Assembly (NCBI RefSeq): GCF_027244095.1
Contig: NC_069660.1
Coordinates: 138,559,834-138,623,833, forward strand
Length of the DNA: 64,000 nt
Reading direction: 5' to 3'
From: Hemicordylus capensis
Taxonomy: Eukaryota; Chordata; Lepidosauria; Squamata; Cordylidae
Each line of letters opens with the position of its first letter. Positions within the stretch are counted from its first letter, which is position 1. Below are positions 32,791 to 43,701 of this stretch, in pieces. Under the pieces are notes generated by a model. The model was not told the DNA's origin. It searched no databases and saw only the letters and a list, made by a program, of their open reading frames with translations. A program made the translations under genes and the position numbers.

Positions 32791-34641
32791 GTCACTGAGT
32801 TTCACAAATCCGTTGGTAAAATAGATAGAACAAATGGCTATGGCTATGGAATCTCTTTCATTTGCAGACATGCTTTTAATATATGATTTTTCAGTGTGAA
32901 AGAAGCGCCTCTTAAATGCTTGGGGGAAATTACATACTAGATCCAGCTCTCAGCAAGTTCTTGAACCAGCTAATAGTACTTTTGACTGAGGTGTAAGCAA
33001 TTGGTCAGGCTGGACATCTTTCCAAGGCAGAACGTATGTCTAGAATTCAATGCAGGACCACAATGGGATGCTGCAAGAATGTAAATTTACTGCATGGTGT
33101 TGATGGCATGTTCTCTTAGCAGCTCCTTTGTGAGATGTTGTGGATAATGTCACAATGCACAGGCAGAAATATTTCAGGTGCATTTGTAGCAAGTGACTGT
33201 GGATAGATTGTGAGCCTGTTAAATTTCTGCCTGGACATTGTAGTAGGGAGTACCATGCAGACAAATTCTAGCAGGTGACTGAGGAAGCTGTACCTGTTGA
33301 ACTTCTGTCTGGATGCATCCCTCCCCAGTCTGATTTTTCCCCCCAGAATCCCCCATGGAACAACACTATGTCATGACGTAGCATGATTCTGGTGGAGCGG
33401 GGACTTCAGGGAAAAACAAGGCTATGTCACTAAGAGTGCTGCTGCCTTCAGTGGTAAAGGCCGCTTTATTTCCTTTTCTCACTCCCTTTTCCCACTCCCC
33501 TTCTTAAAATGGATAAAATGCCCTTTTGTTTTGTTGCTCACAAAAGGGCATATAACTTAAAATATTTGATAAGTCGTTCTGAAACTGTAATTGTGGTGTT
33601 ATGTGGATTTTAAATACATTGTTGTGGGGAGTTTTACGTGTTGGCTTATAAATCATTTTATGGAAAGGCAGGACAAAATATTTTTTTTAAAAAAACTTAT
33701 CATCTCTAGTAGCTAGAGGGCTGGTCATTTCCCTGTTTTAAAAGATGGGGCAGTTTCTTCTCTAGTGTGTGTATGAAGACAGATCCTTGTCTACCTAGAA
33801 CAGAGCAACCCATGCAGGTTGCCAATGCTGGCACTTTAAACAGAGTATTTTCCCCCCAATAAAAATAAAAGGACATCCAAGGACAGGAAGCATCATGGAT
33901 GCCACATATTAATTGCACCTTATATTTTTGACATAGAATTCCCTGAGCATGGAAGCTCTACAAGCCAAATAAGTAAAGATTACCATAGGATAAAAATCTC
34001 TTAATATTAGGACAGAGAAAAGGCTTGTGGCAGAAATTATTTTTTCCCCAGTGCTACTTAAGATATTACCCATCGAAACTCAGTCATGTTTGGCATCCAG
34101 GCTAGCGGGCAAGAGTCTGGTGATGAGCCCTGAATTTGGCTTCTTGCCATTGTAACAGATGGTCACAAGGATTAAAGAGCCAAAAGATCATATATGTGCA
34201 CTAAGTGTGAAAGTTTAGGGCACAGTTCCCAGCCTGCATTGCCATATGGCTTTACAGCCTCAATTGCCATTGCATGCATTTATGTTAAGCGGGCTGTACA
34301 GGACTAAAATATTTCTGAACACAATTAGTAATGTATTAAAAATGCAGTGAGGGACAAAACTAACAAGAGGAAAACACAGAATTAGGTAGAGGGGCAGATG
34401 TGGAAGGCCACTATTCACTTCCACTCACTTTCTTTCCCTCCCTTTCTCTGTCTCTCTATGGAAGTTTCATGTTGATAATCACTTCTATGCACTCAGAGCT
34501 GAAAAGGTGCAAAGCTCTGCTTTCCCCGCCTTTCCTTCAAGCTTCTACTTCTGGAATGGAAGTATGTAATTACTAAAGGTGGTAACTAACTAGCAGTTTT
34601 AAAAGTTGCTCTTTTAACTAGGAGCTTTAACATGAAAGCAC
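32791..34641. other. Unassigned sequence
   Basis: A weak LINE-tail-like scrap near 33640-33690 and otherwise nothing recognised in 1.85 kb. Confidence 0.45.
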
Positions 34642-35397
34642 TAGGGATGTGCACAAAGCCTTTTGCCCAATTCCTTTCAAATAATTCTGATAGCTTCCTT
34701 GCCCACCTTGGGAACTACCACCCACCACACTCCACTCTAGGACACCCATTTCTCTCCGACGTGAAGCTATACATTTGCTGCAATCCTCATTATTCTCTAT
34801 GAGGAATTCCAAAATAATTTTAATATTCACCAGTAATCAGAGGAGTGTCCGATTGCCTTGGAACTTTGTGGATAGTAGGCACCCCTGGTTGTCTACCACC
34901 TACCCCACCTTTGTGCCCCTAGGTGCTCCACAATAGGGGATATGGGCTGGTTCAGGTCCTATTATACCCTATGAGAAAAATAATTAAAAATATTTCAAAT
35001 ATTCATAAAAATCATAGGGATGTCTGATTGCTTTGGGGCTTGCATGGTTGTTGGCACCCATGGGTGCTCCACAATAAGGAAAAATGGGCTGGTTGGAGTC
35101 CCATTATATCCTATGAGAAAAAAATAGAAATAATTTTCAAAAATTCATAAAAAATCGTACGCATGTCCGATTGCTTTGGGGTTTGGGTGGCAGGTATCCC
35201 TGGGTGCCAGCTACCATCCTACCAATTTTTGGGTGTCTGAACCGGTTCTAACTGGTTCAAATCGGTTTGACCTTGTTTGAATTCAAACCGAACCAGGGGG
35301 AGGTTCAAGCAAAACCAAAACTGAACCACCCCCTCCTGGTTTGAACCTGGTTCAAATTCGAACCGAACCGGGCAAACCGGTTTTGTGCACATCCCTA
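34642..35397. mobile_element. Foldback hAT-like element with internal tandem repeats
   Basis: Termini TAGGGATGTGCACAAAGCC and, inverted, TAGGGATGTGCACAAAACC. The flanks gaaagcac and ccagggtg do not match, so one end may have been rearranged. Inside, a unit opening 'gtccgattgc-c/t-ttgg' starts at 34847, 35022 and 35165 (periods 175 and 143), each unit ending with 'cctatgagaaaaa' and 'attcataaaaat'. The right arm at 35220-35390 is a run of 'ggttcaaa'/'gaaccgg' palindromic words. No transposase frame. Confidence 0.75.
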
Positions 35398-35539
35398 CCA
35401 GGGTGGAGGTGGAGAGTTGTAGCTTTGAAAGGAGGAAAGTGGGTCTTACCTGCCTCTCTCTTGTTGCTCCTCCACTACTCCCTGCCACCCCACTGCAGCA
35501 CTGTCAGTATTAAAAGTTGTGCTGACAAGAAATATGCCT

Positions 35540-36090
35540 CAGACTAGCACTTGATAGGGTTGCAATGAAGGCCTTGGAAAGGATATTTAGATGTTGTGAC
35601 ATGTCTATATCTACAAAGATTAGAATCATTCGGACAATAGTTTTCCCCATGACACTCTGTATGGATGCAAAAGCTGGACTTTGAAGAAGCAAGATAGAAA
35701 AAGCATTGACACTTTTGAACTTTGGTGCTGGAGAAGACTTTTGAGGATACCATGGACAGGCAGGAAAACAAACAAATGGATCATAGAACAAATCAATCCA
35801 GAATTTTCACTCGAGGCACAAAGGACCAGGCTCAAACTATCATACTTCGGACACATTATGCAAAAACCCAGCTCCCTTGAGAAGTCCATAATGCTGGGAA
35901 AAGTTGAAGGAAAGAGAAGAAGAGGACAACTAGCAGCAAAGTGGATGGACTTGATTATGACAGCAATGAATGCACCACTGAGAGACCTAAAAGGCTAAGC
36001 TGAAGACAGATCATCTTGGAAAGAATCTATCTATGTGGTCACTAAGAGCTGACACCGACTTGACCTCACTTAATCAAACAATCAAATTTC
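35540..36090 (+). mobile_element. BovB (RTE clade) LINE, 3' fragment
   Basis: Encodes the BovB ORF2 C-terminus: 'SWTLKKQDRKSIDTFELWCW', 'RLLRIPWTGRKTNK', 'LKLSYFGHIMQKPSSLEKS', 'MLGKVEGKRRRGQ', ending near 35998. A one-base insertion near 35655 separates it from the upstream 'RDMSISTKIRI' frame. The 3' end 'gctgacaccgacttgacctc' plus (AATC)n matches the tail of the Sauria SINEs in this window, which links the SINEs to their partner. BovB is known for horizontal spread among vertebrates. RT and endonuclease domains missing. Confidence 0.9.
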
Positions 36091-36424
36091 AGTCTGGAAT
36101 TATCTTATATCATTCAGGGAATCCCAGAGCATTTTGAAGCTCCAAATTGTGGCAGGAGTCCTCATTTTATTTTCCTAATCGTGGCTGGTGGAGCAGGAAC
36201 CCATCTTCTGGCATCTGTCTGCCGCCCACCCACCCATGCATTTATTTATTAAAGAAATTAGTTATTTTACTTACAGTTTTTAAAATAAAGCTGTAGATTC
36301 TCTGAGGTTACATCACTTTCCATGAAATTCAACTTTCAAAGCTTTCTTTTTAGCCTCCTTGCCCACCTGGATTTTTTTTTTTAAATCCACCAATAAAACA
36401 GCAGGGTTTTCAAAAGCAGGTTCA
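36091..36424. other. Unassigned sequence
   Basis: Nothing recognised. Confidence 0.4.
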
Positions 36425-36664
36425 GAGGTCTCTCCAGGATGCCCTGCACGCTCGTGTGGGGCATCCTGGAAATTCCGGGGGCGACGCGGCCCCCCAATCC
36501 CCGGTGCCCCTGTCAGCTCCGTGACGGAGCTGGCAGTTGTGTGGGCGGCCGATCCAGCCACCCAGCTATGAGCGACTGCTCATCTGCAGAGAGAGCGGGC
36601 TAAGCCCGGTCTCCCCACATAACCCCCTCCAGCACTTCACACCAATCATGTGAAGCATCTCTAT
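36425..36664. mobile_element. GC-rich hairpin element, partial
   Basis: Contains the 'ccaggatgccctgcacg' / 'cgtgtggggcatcctgg' hairpin at 36433-36471, 'cagctccgtgacggagctg' at about 36513-36533, and 'gagagcgggctaagcccggtctcc' hairpin near 36590-36615. Ends 'catgtgaagcatctct'. The ATTCAC-proximal half is absent. Confidence 0.7.
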
Positions 36665-36781
36665 GTATGGACATGATATCATCATGACTGCTGAGGGATC
36701 ATGACCAACTGGAATAGAGGACAAGACATTAAAAGAAAATGGCACCAGAAGCAGCAGCAGCCAGTGGAAAAAGAGGTCACA

Positions 36782-36782
<1 letters not shown>

Positions 36783-36821
<39 letters not shown>

Positions 36822-36942
36822 AATAATAATAATAATAATAATTCGATTTCTATACCACCCTTCCAAAAATGGCTCAGGGCGGTTTACAAAGAGAAATAAC
36901 AAACAAATAAGATGGCTCCCTGTCCCCAAAGGGCTCACATTC
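36783..36942 (-). repeat. (AAC)n(AAT)n tract and LINE 3' end (L2/CR1 type)
   Basis: About 60 bp of AAC then AAT triplets (36783-36842) form the tail. After it 'ttcgatttctataccaccct', 'gctcagggcggtttacaaag' and 'ccctgtccccaaagggctca' are the inverse 3' terminus. The family ends in triplet tails repeatedly in this window. Confidence 0.85.
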
Positions 36943-38235
36943 ATTTTTCATATGAAAAATGTTTGATGAGGTAGGGTGTTGTTGTAGCTGTTGTTCAATG
37001 GTTTTAATATTGAAGTGAATATTGAAATTGGGAATATCCGATTATACTCTAATTCAGTGCATTGCTATAATATATTGGTATGCATAGGTTTCTGGCCTGC
37101 ATGCTGTAGTCATCAATAATTTTCTTGTGTGAGAAAACTGGCTACCAGCACTGGTTATTTGGCTATGTGATGACAATTAGGAAACTCTGTTCTTCATTGC
37201 TTGTGCTGTGTTGGATCAGAATAGATAGTAATCTGTGCAACATGCAACAATTAGCAAATAATTTAAAACCAACTCTGACGTAGGGATAATATAAAGATGC
37301 TGTGGAAACCTCAAATAATTTCCTGATGACAGCATTTTCAGAGGGTTTTAATTCCCACAAAAGCCAAAGCACGAATATTTTTCATTGCCTTGGCACTATG
37401 AAAATCTTATTTTGAAAGGCCGAGACACTTCTTGTCTTTCAACAATGTCTGTGCTGAAGAGAGTTTTGATTCCTGTCTACAAAATCCTGCATGGAAAAGG
37501 TTTTTTTAAAAAAACAAAAAACACATACTGTAGCTAAACTTTTATTAATCTAATTCTGGGCGTTAGTCTGTGTTTCCAGCTTTGTCTCTTTTATTATAGC
37601 TTTCTTCTCTCTTGTACTCAAAGATGAAGGAAAACATAATAGGCGCTTTCTTCAGGAAATAGATACAATCTTCAAATGTTCTCTCTTAAAGACGGATTAA
37701 TGAATGGATGCTTGTTTAAATTCTTCTTACATTTCATTGAACTATGCTGCTTTGCAGAAAATAAAAACACACTACTGTAAACAGGCAAGCCAGGAACGGG
37801 GTTCAAGCATGGATCTCTGTGTCCATTACAATTAATGTAGCAAATGCTGCACTAAAGGTCTGCTTCCACTTTTCATACATGTTTGTGACAAGTCAGCAAG
37901 TGTTTTATGGGGTGGTCGATTTTCATGAGGCAGAATGTTTAAACCCTCCAAACTGAAGTAAACTGTTGCTTATTGATCAGACTCCACATAGGTCTTCTCC
38001 TTGCCCGCAACTAAGCTCTTGATCAAAGCCTCTATTTCCCCATAGTCTGGTATCTCATCATAGCACTGGAACAGGTTCCAATCTTAATTTTTCTACTCAC
38101 ATTATAAAAACACATTTGGAGGGAAGTGGAGAGAAAATAGGTGAAGGCTTTGATGCTGAAAAACTCAAACATGAAGTTGGACCCATGATTTGTCAAATTT
38201 CCACAGCTTTTTCTGGAGTTCCAACATTGTTTATT
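36943..38235. other. Repeat-poor unassigned sequence
   Basis: 1.3 kb without recognised transposons. The part 37375-37760 is free of simple repeats and holds 'taatctaattctgggcgtta' and 'ggattaatgaatgg' homeobox-like words, so it is a weaker candidate for non-coding conservation. No exon recognised. Confidence 0.4.
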
Positions 38236-38432
38236 TACATTTACATCCCACACTTCTTCTAAGGAGCTTGAGGGGCCTTAGGTGCCCTCTTTTATTATCA
38301 CAACAGTCCTGTGAGGTGGGTTAGGTTGAGAGAGGGTGACTAGTCAAGGCTTCATGGCTGAATGGGGATTTGAACCCAAATCTTCCCAGCTCCCCTCTGA
38401 CACACTAACCACTACATGATTTTGCACCATAC
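38236..38432 (-). repeat. SINE-B copy
   Basis: Inverse orientation: tail 'tacatcccacacttcttcta', 'aaggagcttgaggggcctta', middle 'cacaacagtcctgtgaggtg', B-box region 'gaacccaaatctt', head 'ccactacatgattttgcacc'. Nearly full length. Confidence 0.8.
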
Positions 38433-38719
38433 TGGCCTTCTCAGACTAGTATGAAACCAGTTTTCCCTTGTTGATCACTTTAAAAGAATAGGTGTGCCCA
38501 GTCTGCCAGTCTTGCATTTTAGAATACTGGCCAACCAGAAACCTAGAACATGGAGAAAAACAGGGAGAAATTCTCCCTAGGCTCAGCACTTGCCTTTGCT
38601 GACAAGCTCAAAATGTAGGAAGAGCACAGCGTGTTCTAGTGGGGGCATGTGGCTAGCTAGCATTCTCCCATATACCATTTATCCAATTCAGGCTGAGCAA
38701 CTGAACATGACCAGAGAGA

Positions 38720-39316
38720 CAGAGGTGCACTAACCCCCGGACACTGGGGACCCAGTCTGGTTCTCCAAGATGTGGGGAAGCCTCCAAATGGCCGGTGGCC
38801 TCCAGCAGCTGAGCCACCCCACCCCACCCCACCAAAGCTTGTTGGGTTTTTTGTTTGTTTAAAAACTCTTATTGCAGCCAAGGGGAGGCTGCAGAGGGAG
38901 CAGAGCAGTCCTTCTCCCTTCTCCCCCTCCCCGGGCAGAGGTGGGGTGTGAGCAAGAAGGATGCTGAGCCCATCCATTTGGACCAGCAACTTGAAGCAAC
39001 TGCAAGGCATGCCTGCACAGTCTAGAGATCGTCGCAAGCCCGTGATGTCACTCTTCAATCTTGAAGACGTTGGCCTGAATGGATGGGCTCCTTCCTGCTC
39101 ACACCTCGTTGCCACTGGGGGAGGGTGGAGAAGGGAGAAGGACTGCTCCACTGCTCCCACAGCCACCCTTCAGCCGTGGTAAGAGTTTCTAAACAAAAAA
39201 ACCCAGAGCTTTGGCAGGGTGGGCTCCCACAAGGAACTTTGGGGAAACCTCGCACATGGCAGGGGGAGCTCACAGCTGGGCAGTACGGGTGCCCAAGTTA
39301 CCTTGGTGCGCCCCTG
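38720..39316. mobile_element. Foldback hAT-like element (CAGRGGTGCAC family)
   Basis: Left CAGAGGTGCACTAACCCC, right, inverted, CAGGGGCGCACCAAGG. Flanking cagagaga (38712-38719) and gagaaaga (39317-39324) match at 6 of 8. Long inverted arms: 'ggagcagagcagtccttctc' near 38900 pairs with 'gagaaggactgctccactgc' near 39137. A (CCCCA)n run sits at 38815-38833. The paralogue at 63180-63762 has the same plan. The 169-codon minus-strand frame follows the GC-rich arm and is not a gene. Confidence 0.82.
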
Positions 39317-39396
39317 GAGAAAGACAGGCACATCTGTGATCACAATGGGCTAGCTGGTTGGTTCAACAATAACACCACAGTCCCCTTTTAACTCAG

Positions 39397-39466
39397 CAAA
39401 GAGGTGCCATTTAAAATTGGTGATTCTCTGTATTTAGCAGATGGAGAGCAACTGGAGCTATCCATC
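39397..39466 (+). repeat. LINE 3' UTR scrap (L2/CR1 type)
   Basis: 'aagaggtgccatttaaaatt', 'ggtgattctctgtatttagc' and 'ggagagcaactgg' match the upstream part of the 28345 element. Confidence 0.7.
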
Positions 39467-39595
39467 CCTAAAAATCCACTCCATTTATTTGCCTCAGTAG
39501 GCTTTGTGTATGATCACGCCCAAACTTAATGACCACACATTTTTAAAGTTTAAAGGTTTTATTCAAAGACTGGAGGCATGTAGAATGGCAATGAG

Positions 39596-40205
39596 TGGGG
39601 ATGTGCAAACTGGTTCAGTGGGCTTGGGGGTTCGATTTGGGGGTTTGGGTTAGAAGCAAACCCCAACCCCGGTCCAGCCCAGTTCATGAATTTTTTGTTT
39701 TTTTTAAAAAATTTACCTGTTGCCCCTTCGGAGGGCTTCATAAAGGCCATGGGGGGTTCATAAAGGTGCCCCTCCCCCACCGGCCTGTTTTAATAATCCT
39801 TTGTGGCACAGTGGCCATTTTGGAGTCCAGCGCACATGCTCAAATGGCCTCTGTGAGGTCTGGCATGGCCTAGGGCCTCACAGGGACAATTTGAGCATGT
39901 GCAGCGGCCTCCAAAATGGCCACCGTGCCAGTATACGGAGGCCCGAATAGGCCACAAAGGATTATTAAAACAGACTGTGGTGTTGATTTAAGAGGCTGGT
40001 GGGGGAGGGAACCTTTGTGGAAACCCCCCCCCAGCCTTTATGAAGCCCCCCAAAGGGGCAACAGGTAAAAAATATTTTCAAACCCCTCCTGGACCGGACA
40101 CGGGGTTGGGGGGGTTGGGGGGTGCTGGTCTGAACTGGTCTGGTCAGATTCGGGTGCAGTTCACACCAAACCAAACCCGACCAGCTGGTTCCATGCACAC
40201 CCCTA
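39596..40205. mobile_element. Foldback hAT-like element, complete, with perfect 8-bp duplication
   Basis: Starts TGGGGATGTGCAAACTGG and ends with the inverse of TAGGGGTGTGCATGG. The 8-mer gcaatgag occurs on both sides (39588-39595 and 40206-40213), the hAT signature. Almost the whole 610 bp is an imperfect palindrome: 'ttgccccttcggagggcttc' pairs with 'gaagccccccaaaggggcaa', and 'ggcacagtggccattttgga' with 'ccaaaatggccaccgtgcc'. No transposase, so it depends on an autonomous partner elsewhere. Confidence 0.93.
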
Positions 40206-40445
40206 GCAATGAGCAGCAAAAGATACATAAAATGCAAATCCATGGCAAAGATACATCAAAATATAGGCATTGGTAAACTATAACATTCTAAGAAGGATAA
40301 AATGTGTGGCTCTTGAAGCTACTATTGAAAGTGATATTGTGAATAATAAAATCTACCAACTAGATCTAAACCCCTTAACCTAAGCCCCTAAAATAAAAGT
40401 TATATTAAAAATACGAAACATTCTCCCATTTGTATGCAACCAGTG

Positions 40446-40505
40446 CAGACCCTGCTTAGCTAAGGGGACAAGGCATGCTTGCTACCACAAGACCAGCTCT
40501 CCTCC
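40446..40505 (-). repeat. 5S-derived SINE, 5' head only
   Basis: 'gaccctgcttagctaagggg' and 'gcttgctaccacaagaccag' are the inverse of the 5S-like head seen at 8654. A head without its tail is unusual for LINE-assisted insertion, so a later rearrangement is likely. Confidence 0.75.
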
Positions 40506-41571
40506 TGAGAATGGGCAGAGGGACCCCGAGCCACAGGGACTCTCCCAGGGGGACACTGAGGACCAAGCCTGCACCGCACCATTGTGCACAGTTCCATCCT
40601 CAGGTGGACCCACAGGGATGAGAGGGCAGCTAAATAATTAGCTATAAAATTTATATTTACCATTCGGGCAGCTTGAGGTATTTTCAGGTTTATCCAAAAA
40701 GGTTTTTAAAACCTTAAATAAAAAACTAAGTACATAATTAGCTATTTAGTGGATAGATAAGTTTATAGGAATGTAATAAGTTGTATAGGTAAAGTTTATA
40801 TACTTAGAAAAGAATAAAATACTTGAGGCTATTGTTATGAAGGAGAAAAAGGAAGAGAAGGGAAAATAGGTTTTGAGAGAGAAAGCATCTTATCTGGAGA
40901 GCAGAAAAAGATTCAAGAGGCAGGAAGGGAAAGTAAAATATATCTGTGAAAAGAGAGAGAGAAATCTGCCATCTGTGGAGAGAGAGAAAATCTTCTGCTT
41001 TCCCTACTGTTCCTACATTTTATACCCCAAGAGTCAAACTTCTCTCCTCTGTGTTTTGATTGGTTTCCATTGTTACATCCAAGATTCTCATTGGCTCCTT
41101 GGGTTCCCCCTTTCCACAAATATTAAAATTTAATATTCTGTTTTGATCATGGCCACCTGGATCTCACCAATCATGCAGTCCTCCCAATTTCTGACAGGAC
41201 TTGCTGTTGCTTAATTGTCCAATTCACTGTGTTGATCCAGCCACCTGGTCCACCTTTCTTTCTTCACTCCAGTAAAGGTTCCAGATGCTCTATACCATCT
41301 TTACAAGATGCAGATGAAGTGGGTCTTTCAGTCTACTCCCTACACGTGTTCCATGACCTGTGACCCCACAATTCATTAGCTGTCTTTTCTTGAAGCACTC
41401 TCTGGCTAATTGGTTTCCTTGCTCAGAGACCCCATTCCAGGTGTTTGGCTGTCTGCAAGAGTCTGTCATAGTACACAGAAAATAGATTTTCCATTTAGTT
41501 CAGTTTTCTGGTCCATTTTTCCTTTTTCAATATGAGCTTCCATAGTCCAGCATAGTCTAAAAATAGGCTAG
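40506..41571. other. Unassigned sequence
   Basis: Purine-rich stretches at 40840-40990. No gene, LTR pair or element could be supported. Confidence 0.4.
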
Positions 41572-41755
41572 AGTAACAATCCCTATCCACCAGCATCCCT
41601 GTTGCTGGTGTGTATCTTATGATTCTTTTTTAGATTGTGAGCCCTTTGGGGACAGAGAGCCATTTTTTTTCATTAATCCATTCATTTTGATGTAAACCCC
41701 TTTGTGAACTTGTGTTGTAAAGCTCTATATAAATATCTGTTGTATTTGTATTAGT
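41572..41755 (+). repeat. LINE 3' end (L2/CR1 type)
   Basis: 'ccctgttgctggtgtgtatc', 'agattgtgagccctttgggg', 'gatgtaaacccctttgtgaa', 'gctctatataaatatctgtt', in family order. Confidence 0.8.
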
Positions 41756-42519
41756 GTAGTTTAGTGTTACATAAAAGAGCCTCTGAGAACCTTTGGGCTT
41801 GCACAATTCCTCCTCCCCTCAAAATTTCCTCTTCTCCTGATTTGTGGCAAACCATAGTTTGTTGTTTCAGCCAAGCCAGCAAACTCCAATTTGTGTTTAC
41901 CATTGACACCAGGATTTGAAGTTTGAAGCCTATTCTGGGAAGAGGAGAAGGAGACCTGAGAAGATAGAAAACTTTTCTTTAAAAAACTATTTTTCTACAA
42001 ACAAACAAACAGGAGGAGAGGGAGGTAATGAAGAACTGACATCTCTTTAGGGGAGAAGTATCAGTGTATACGTTTGTGTCTCTGTTTGGTTTTTGCCAGG
42101 GCTTGGTTTTTGGTGTTGTTGTTGTTTTGCTGTGTGGCTTTCAGTTTTAGTTTCTCTCTTGCCTAGAGAGAGACAATGAAAGGAGTCAGCTAGGGCTGAG
42201 GTGAATGACACCTGGTGGAAGGGACCACATTCCTTTTGAGCCTGTTTGCTTAAGTTTGAAGCCTTCTTGAGGCCAGAGAACTTAGCGAACAGGAATGAGC
42301 AAATAGGTATACAGGAGTTTTGTGTGGAGTTTAGTGGATCAGTGTACAGAAGAGCTTGAAAGGAGCCCCCTTGATTACAAGTTGCTCAGCAGGAATAGCA
42401 GGTAAGTACAACTAGCTCTTCCATATTGTCAGGAAAGAAAGTTTGAACTATTGAATGGCTTACAACTTTAGCTAAGACCAGACTTTCAAATAAACAATCT
42501 CCAAATATCATGAAGATAA
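41756..42519. other. Unassigned sequence
   Basis: Lies upstream of the CR1-like ORF1 and may include its 5' UTR. A GTT run is at 42112-42127. Near 41845-41915, 'gcaaaccatagtttgttgtt' and 'aaactccaatttgtg' recall the interior of the 52150 element. Confidence 0.4.
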
Positions 42520-42955
42520 AAAGCCAGCAGGGGAGGGGGTGCTTCCAAGTATATTGCACTGTGTTGCATGTATGACTATCTGCTCAATGAGCAAAGGTCA
42601 TGGGTGTGTGCTTGGCGCAAGGAGCTCCTGGCTCTCAGGGAACAGGTTCGTTCCCTTGAAGCCAAGGTGGCTCATCTGGAGGAGCTCAGACAGTCAGAGA
42701 GGTACATGGATGAAACCTTCAGGATGTAATAGAGGCATCCCACTCCCAGGCTGATGGCTCCTCTGCTGTCAGGGAGTATGAAGGTCTCAGGGAAGGAGTA
42801 CATCATTCTGAGGAAGAGGGGAATGCTCCCTTGGAAGGGATCCATGAATGATAAGCCAATATCCTCTTGCACAGAGGATACTCCTCTGGAGATGTGGGGG
42901 CCTCCTAGCAGTGGGTTATTCAATCATTAGGGGTATAGAGAGATGGGTCTGTGAC

Positions 42956-43091
42956 CAGTATTCCCTCTAACAGGGATTCCCAGATGTTGTTGACTACAAC
43001 TCCCAGAATCCTCAAGCAAAAGCCATTGCAGCTGGGGATTCTGGGAGTTGTAGTCAACAACATCTGGGAATCCGTGTTAGAAGGAGCACTT
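42956..43091. mobile_element. 136-bp hAT-like MITE, target duplication intact
   Basis: Left CAGTATTCCCTCTAACAGGG, right the inverse of the same family end. The halves are inverse copies ('tgttgactacaactcccaga'). The 8-mer tctgtgac flanks it at 42948-42955 and 43092-43099. Same length and family as 48435-48570. Confidence 0.92.
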
Positions 43092-43220
43092 TCTGTGACT
43101 CATGTGTGTAGACCACATGGTGACTTGTCTGCCTGGTTTGAAGTTTGCAGACATCATGTTGGGTAGGGGTTAGCTGTCATGGTGCACATTGGCACCAACG
43201 ATGTTGGGAAATGCAGTTGG

Positions 43221-43701
43221 TGTTGCAAGTGAAGGACTCTGTGTTGTCTCATGTCTCAATTACAGATGGGGGCAGATTAGTGAGTCAGAGGGCTAGAGGG
43301 GTCAAGACATTGGTCATCCCTTCTCTACTGCTCTGACACTATCCTATTGATATGTAGATTGCTACTCTCAGGGACTTCCTTCCTTCCTACATCTTCCTCT
43401 TCCCTTTCTTCTCCCTTGCAACACCCATGCTCCTCTCTCCCTGCACCATGTGTGCAGAGATGCAGAAACCATCCCTCTGCATCCAGCTAGCTAGCTAGAT
43501 TAGAGATCCTATCTCTCCACTTTCCTGTCTAGAATGGAGTTCTCCAATAAAGACTCCTTATATTGATTTGAAACTATGAACTGGCTCCAAGTTTCTTTTA
43601 CTCTCAGCATACATGCATGCCTAGGCAGACTCCACTGTGTTGTGCCTTAGTGCACTCTGCTGTAATAGAAGGGTATCTCTTACCAGAGAGAATTCCCAAC
43701 A
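43221..43701 (+). mobile_element. Solo LTR (fossil) in the CR1-like ORF1
   Basis: 481 bp beginning TGTTG and ending CAACA, flanked by the 5-mer gttgg at 43216-43220 and 43702-43706. A polyadenylation signal AATAAA lies at 43546-43551, in the place expected for the R region. No internal retroviral region is present on either side: the LINE frame resumes directly, so the internal part was lost by recombination between LTRs. Family not identified; a 5-bp duplication fits Ty3/gypsy-type or class III elements better than class I. It is younger than the LINE it entered. Confidence 0.85.

Noticed and set aside
38657-39166. 169-codon minus-strand frame, the longest outside LINEs
   Set aside because: It covers the GC-rich arm of a foldback hAT with an 8-bp duplication; the paralogue at 63180 does not keep the frame.
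40506-41571. Possible LTR or promoter region (CCAAT-like words near 41050-41100)
   Set aside because: No paired terminal repeats, TG...CA boundaries or target duplication could be found.
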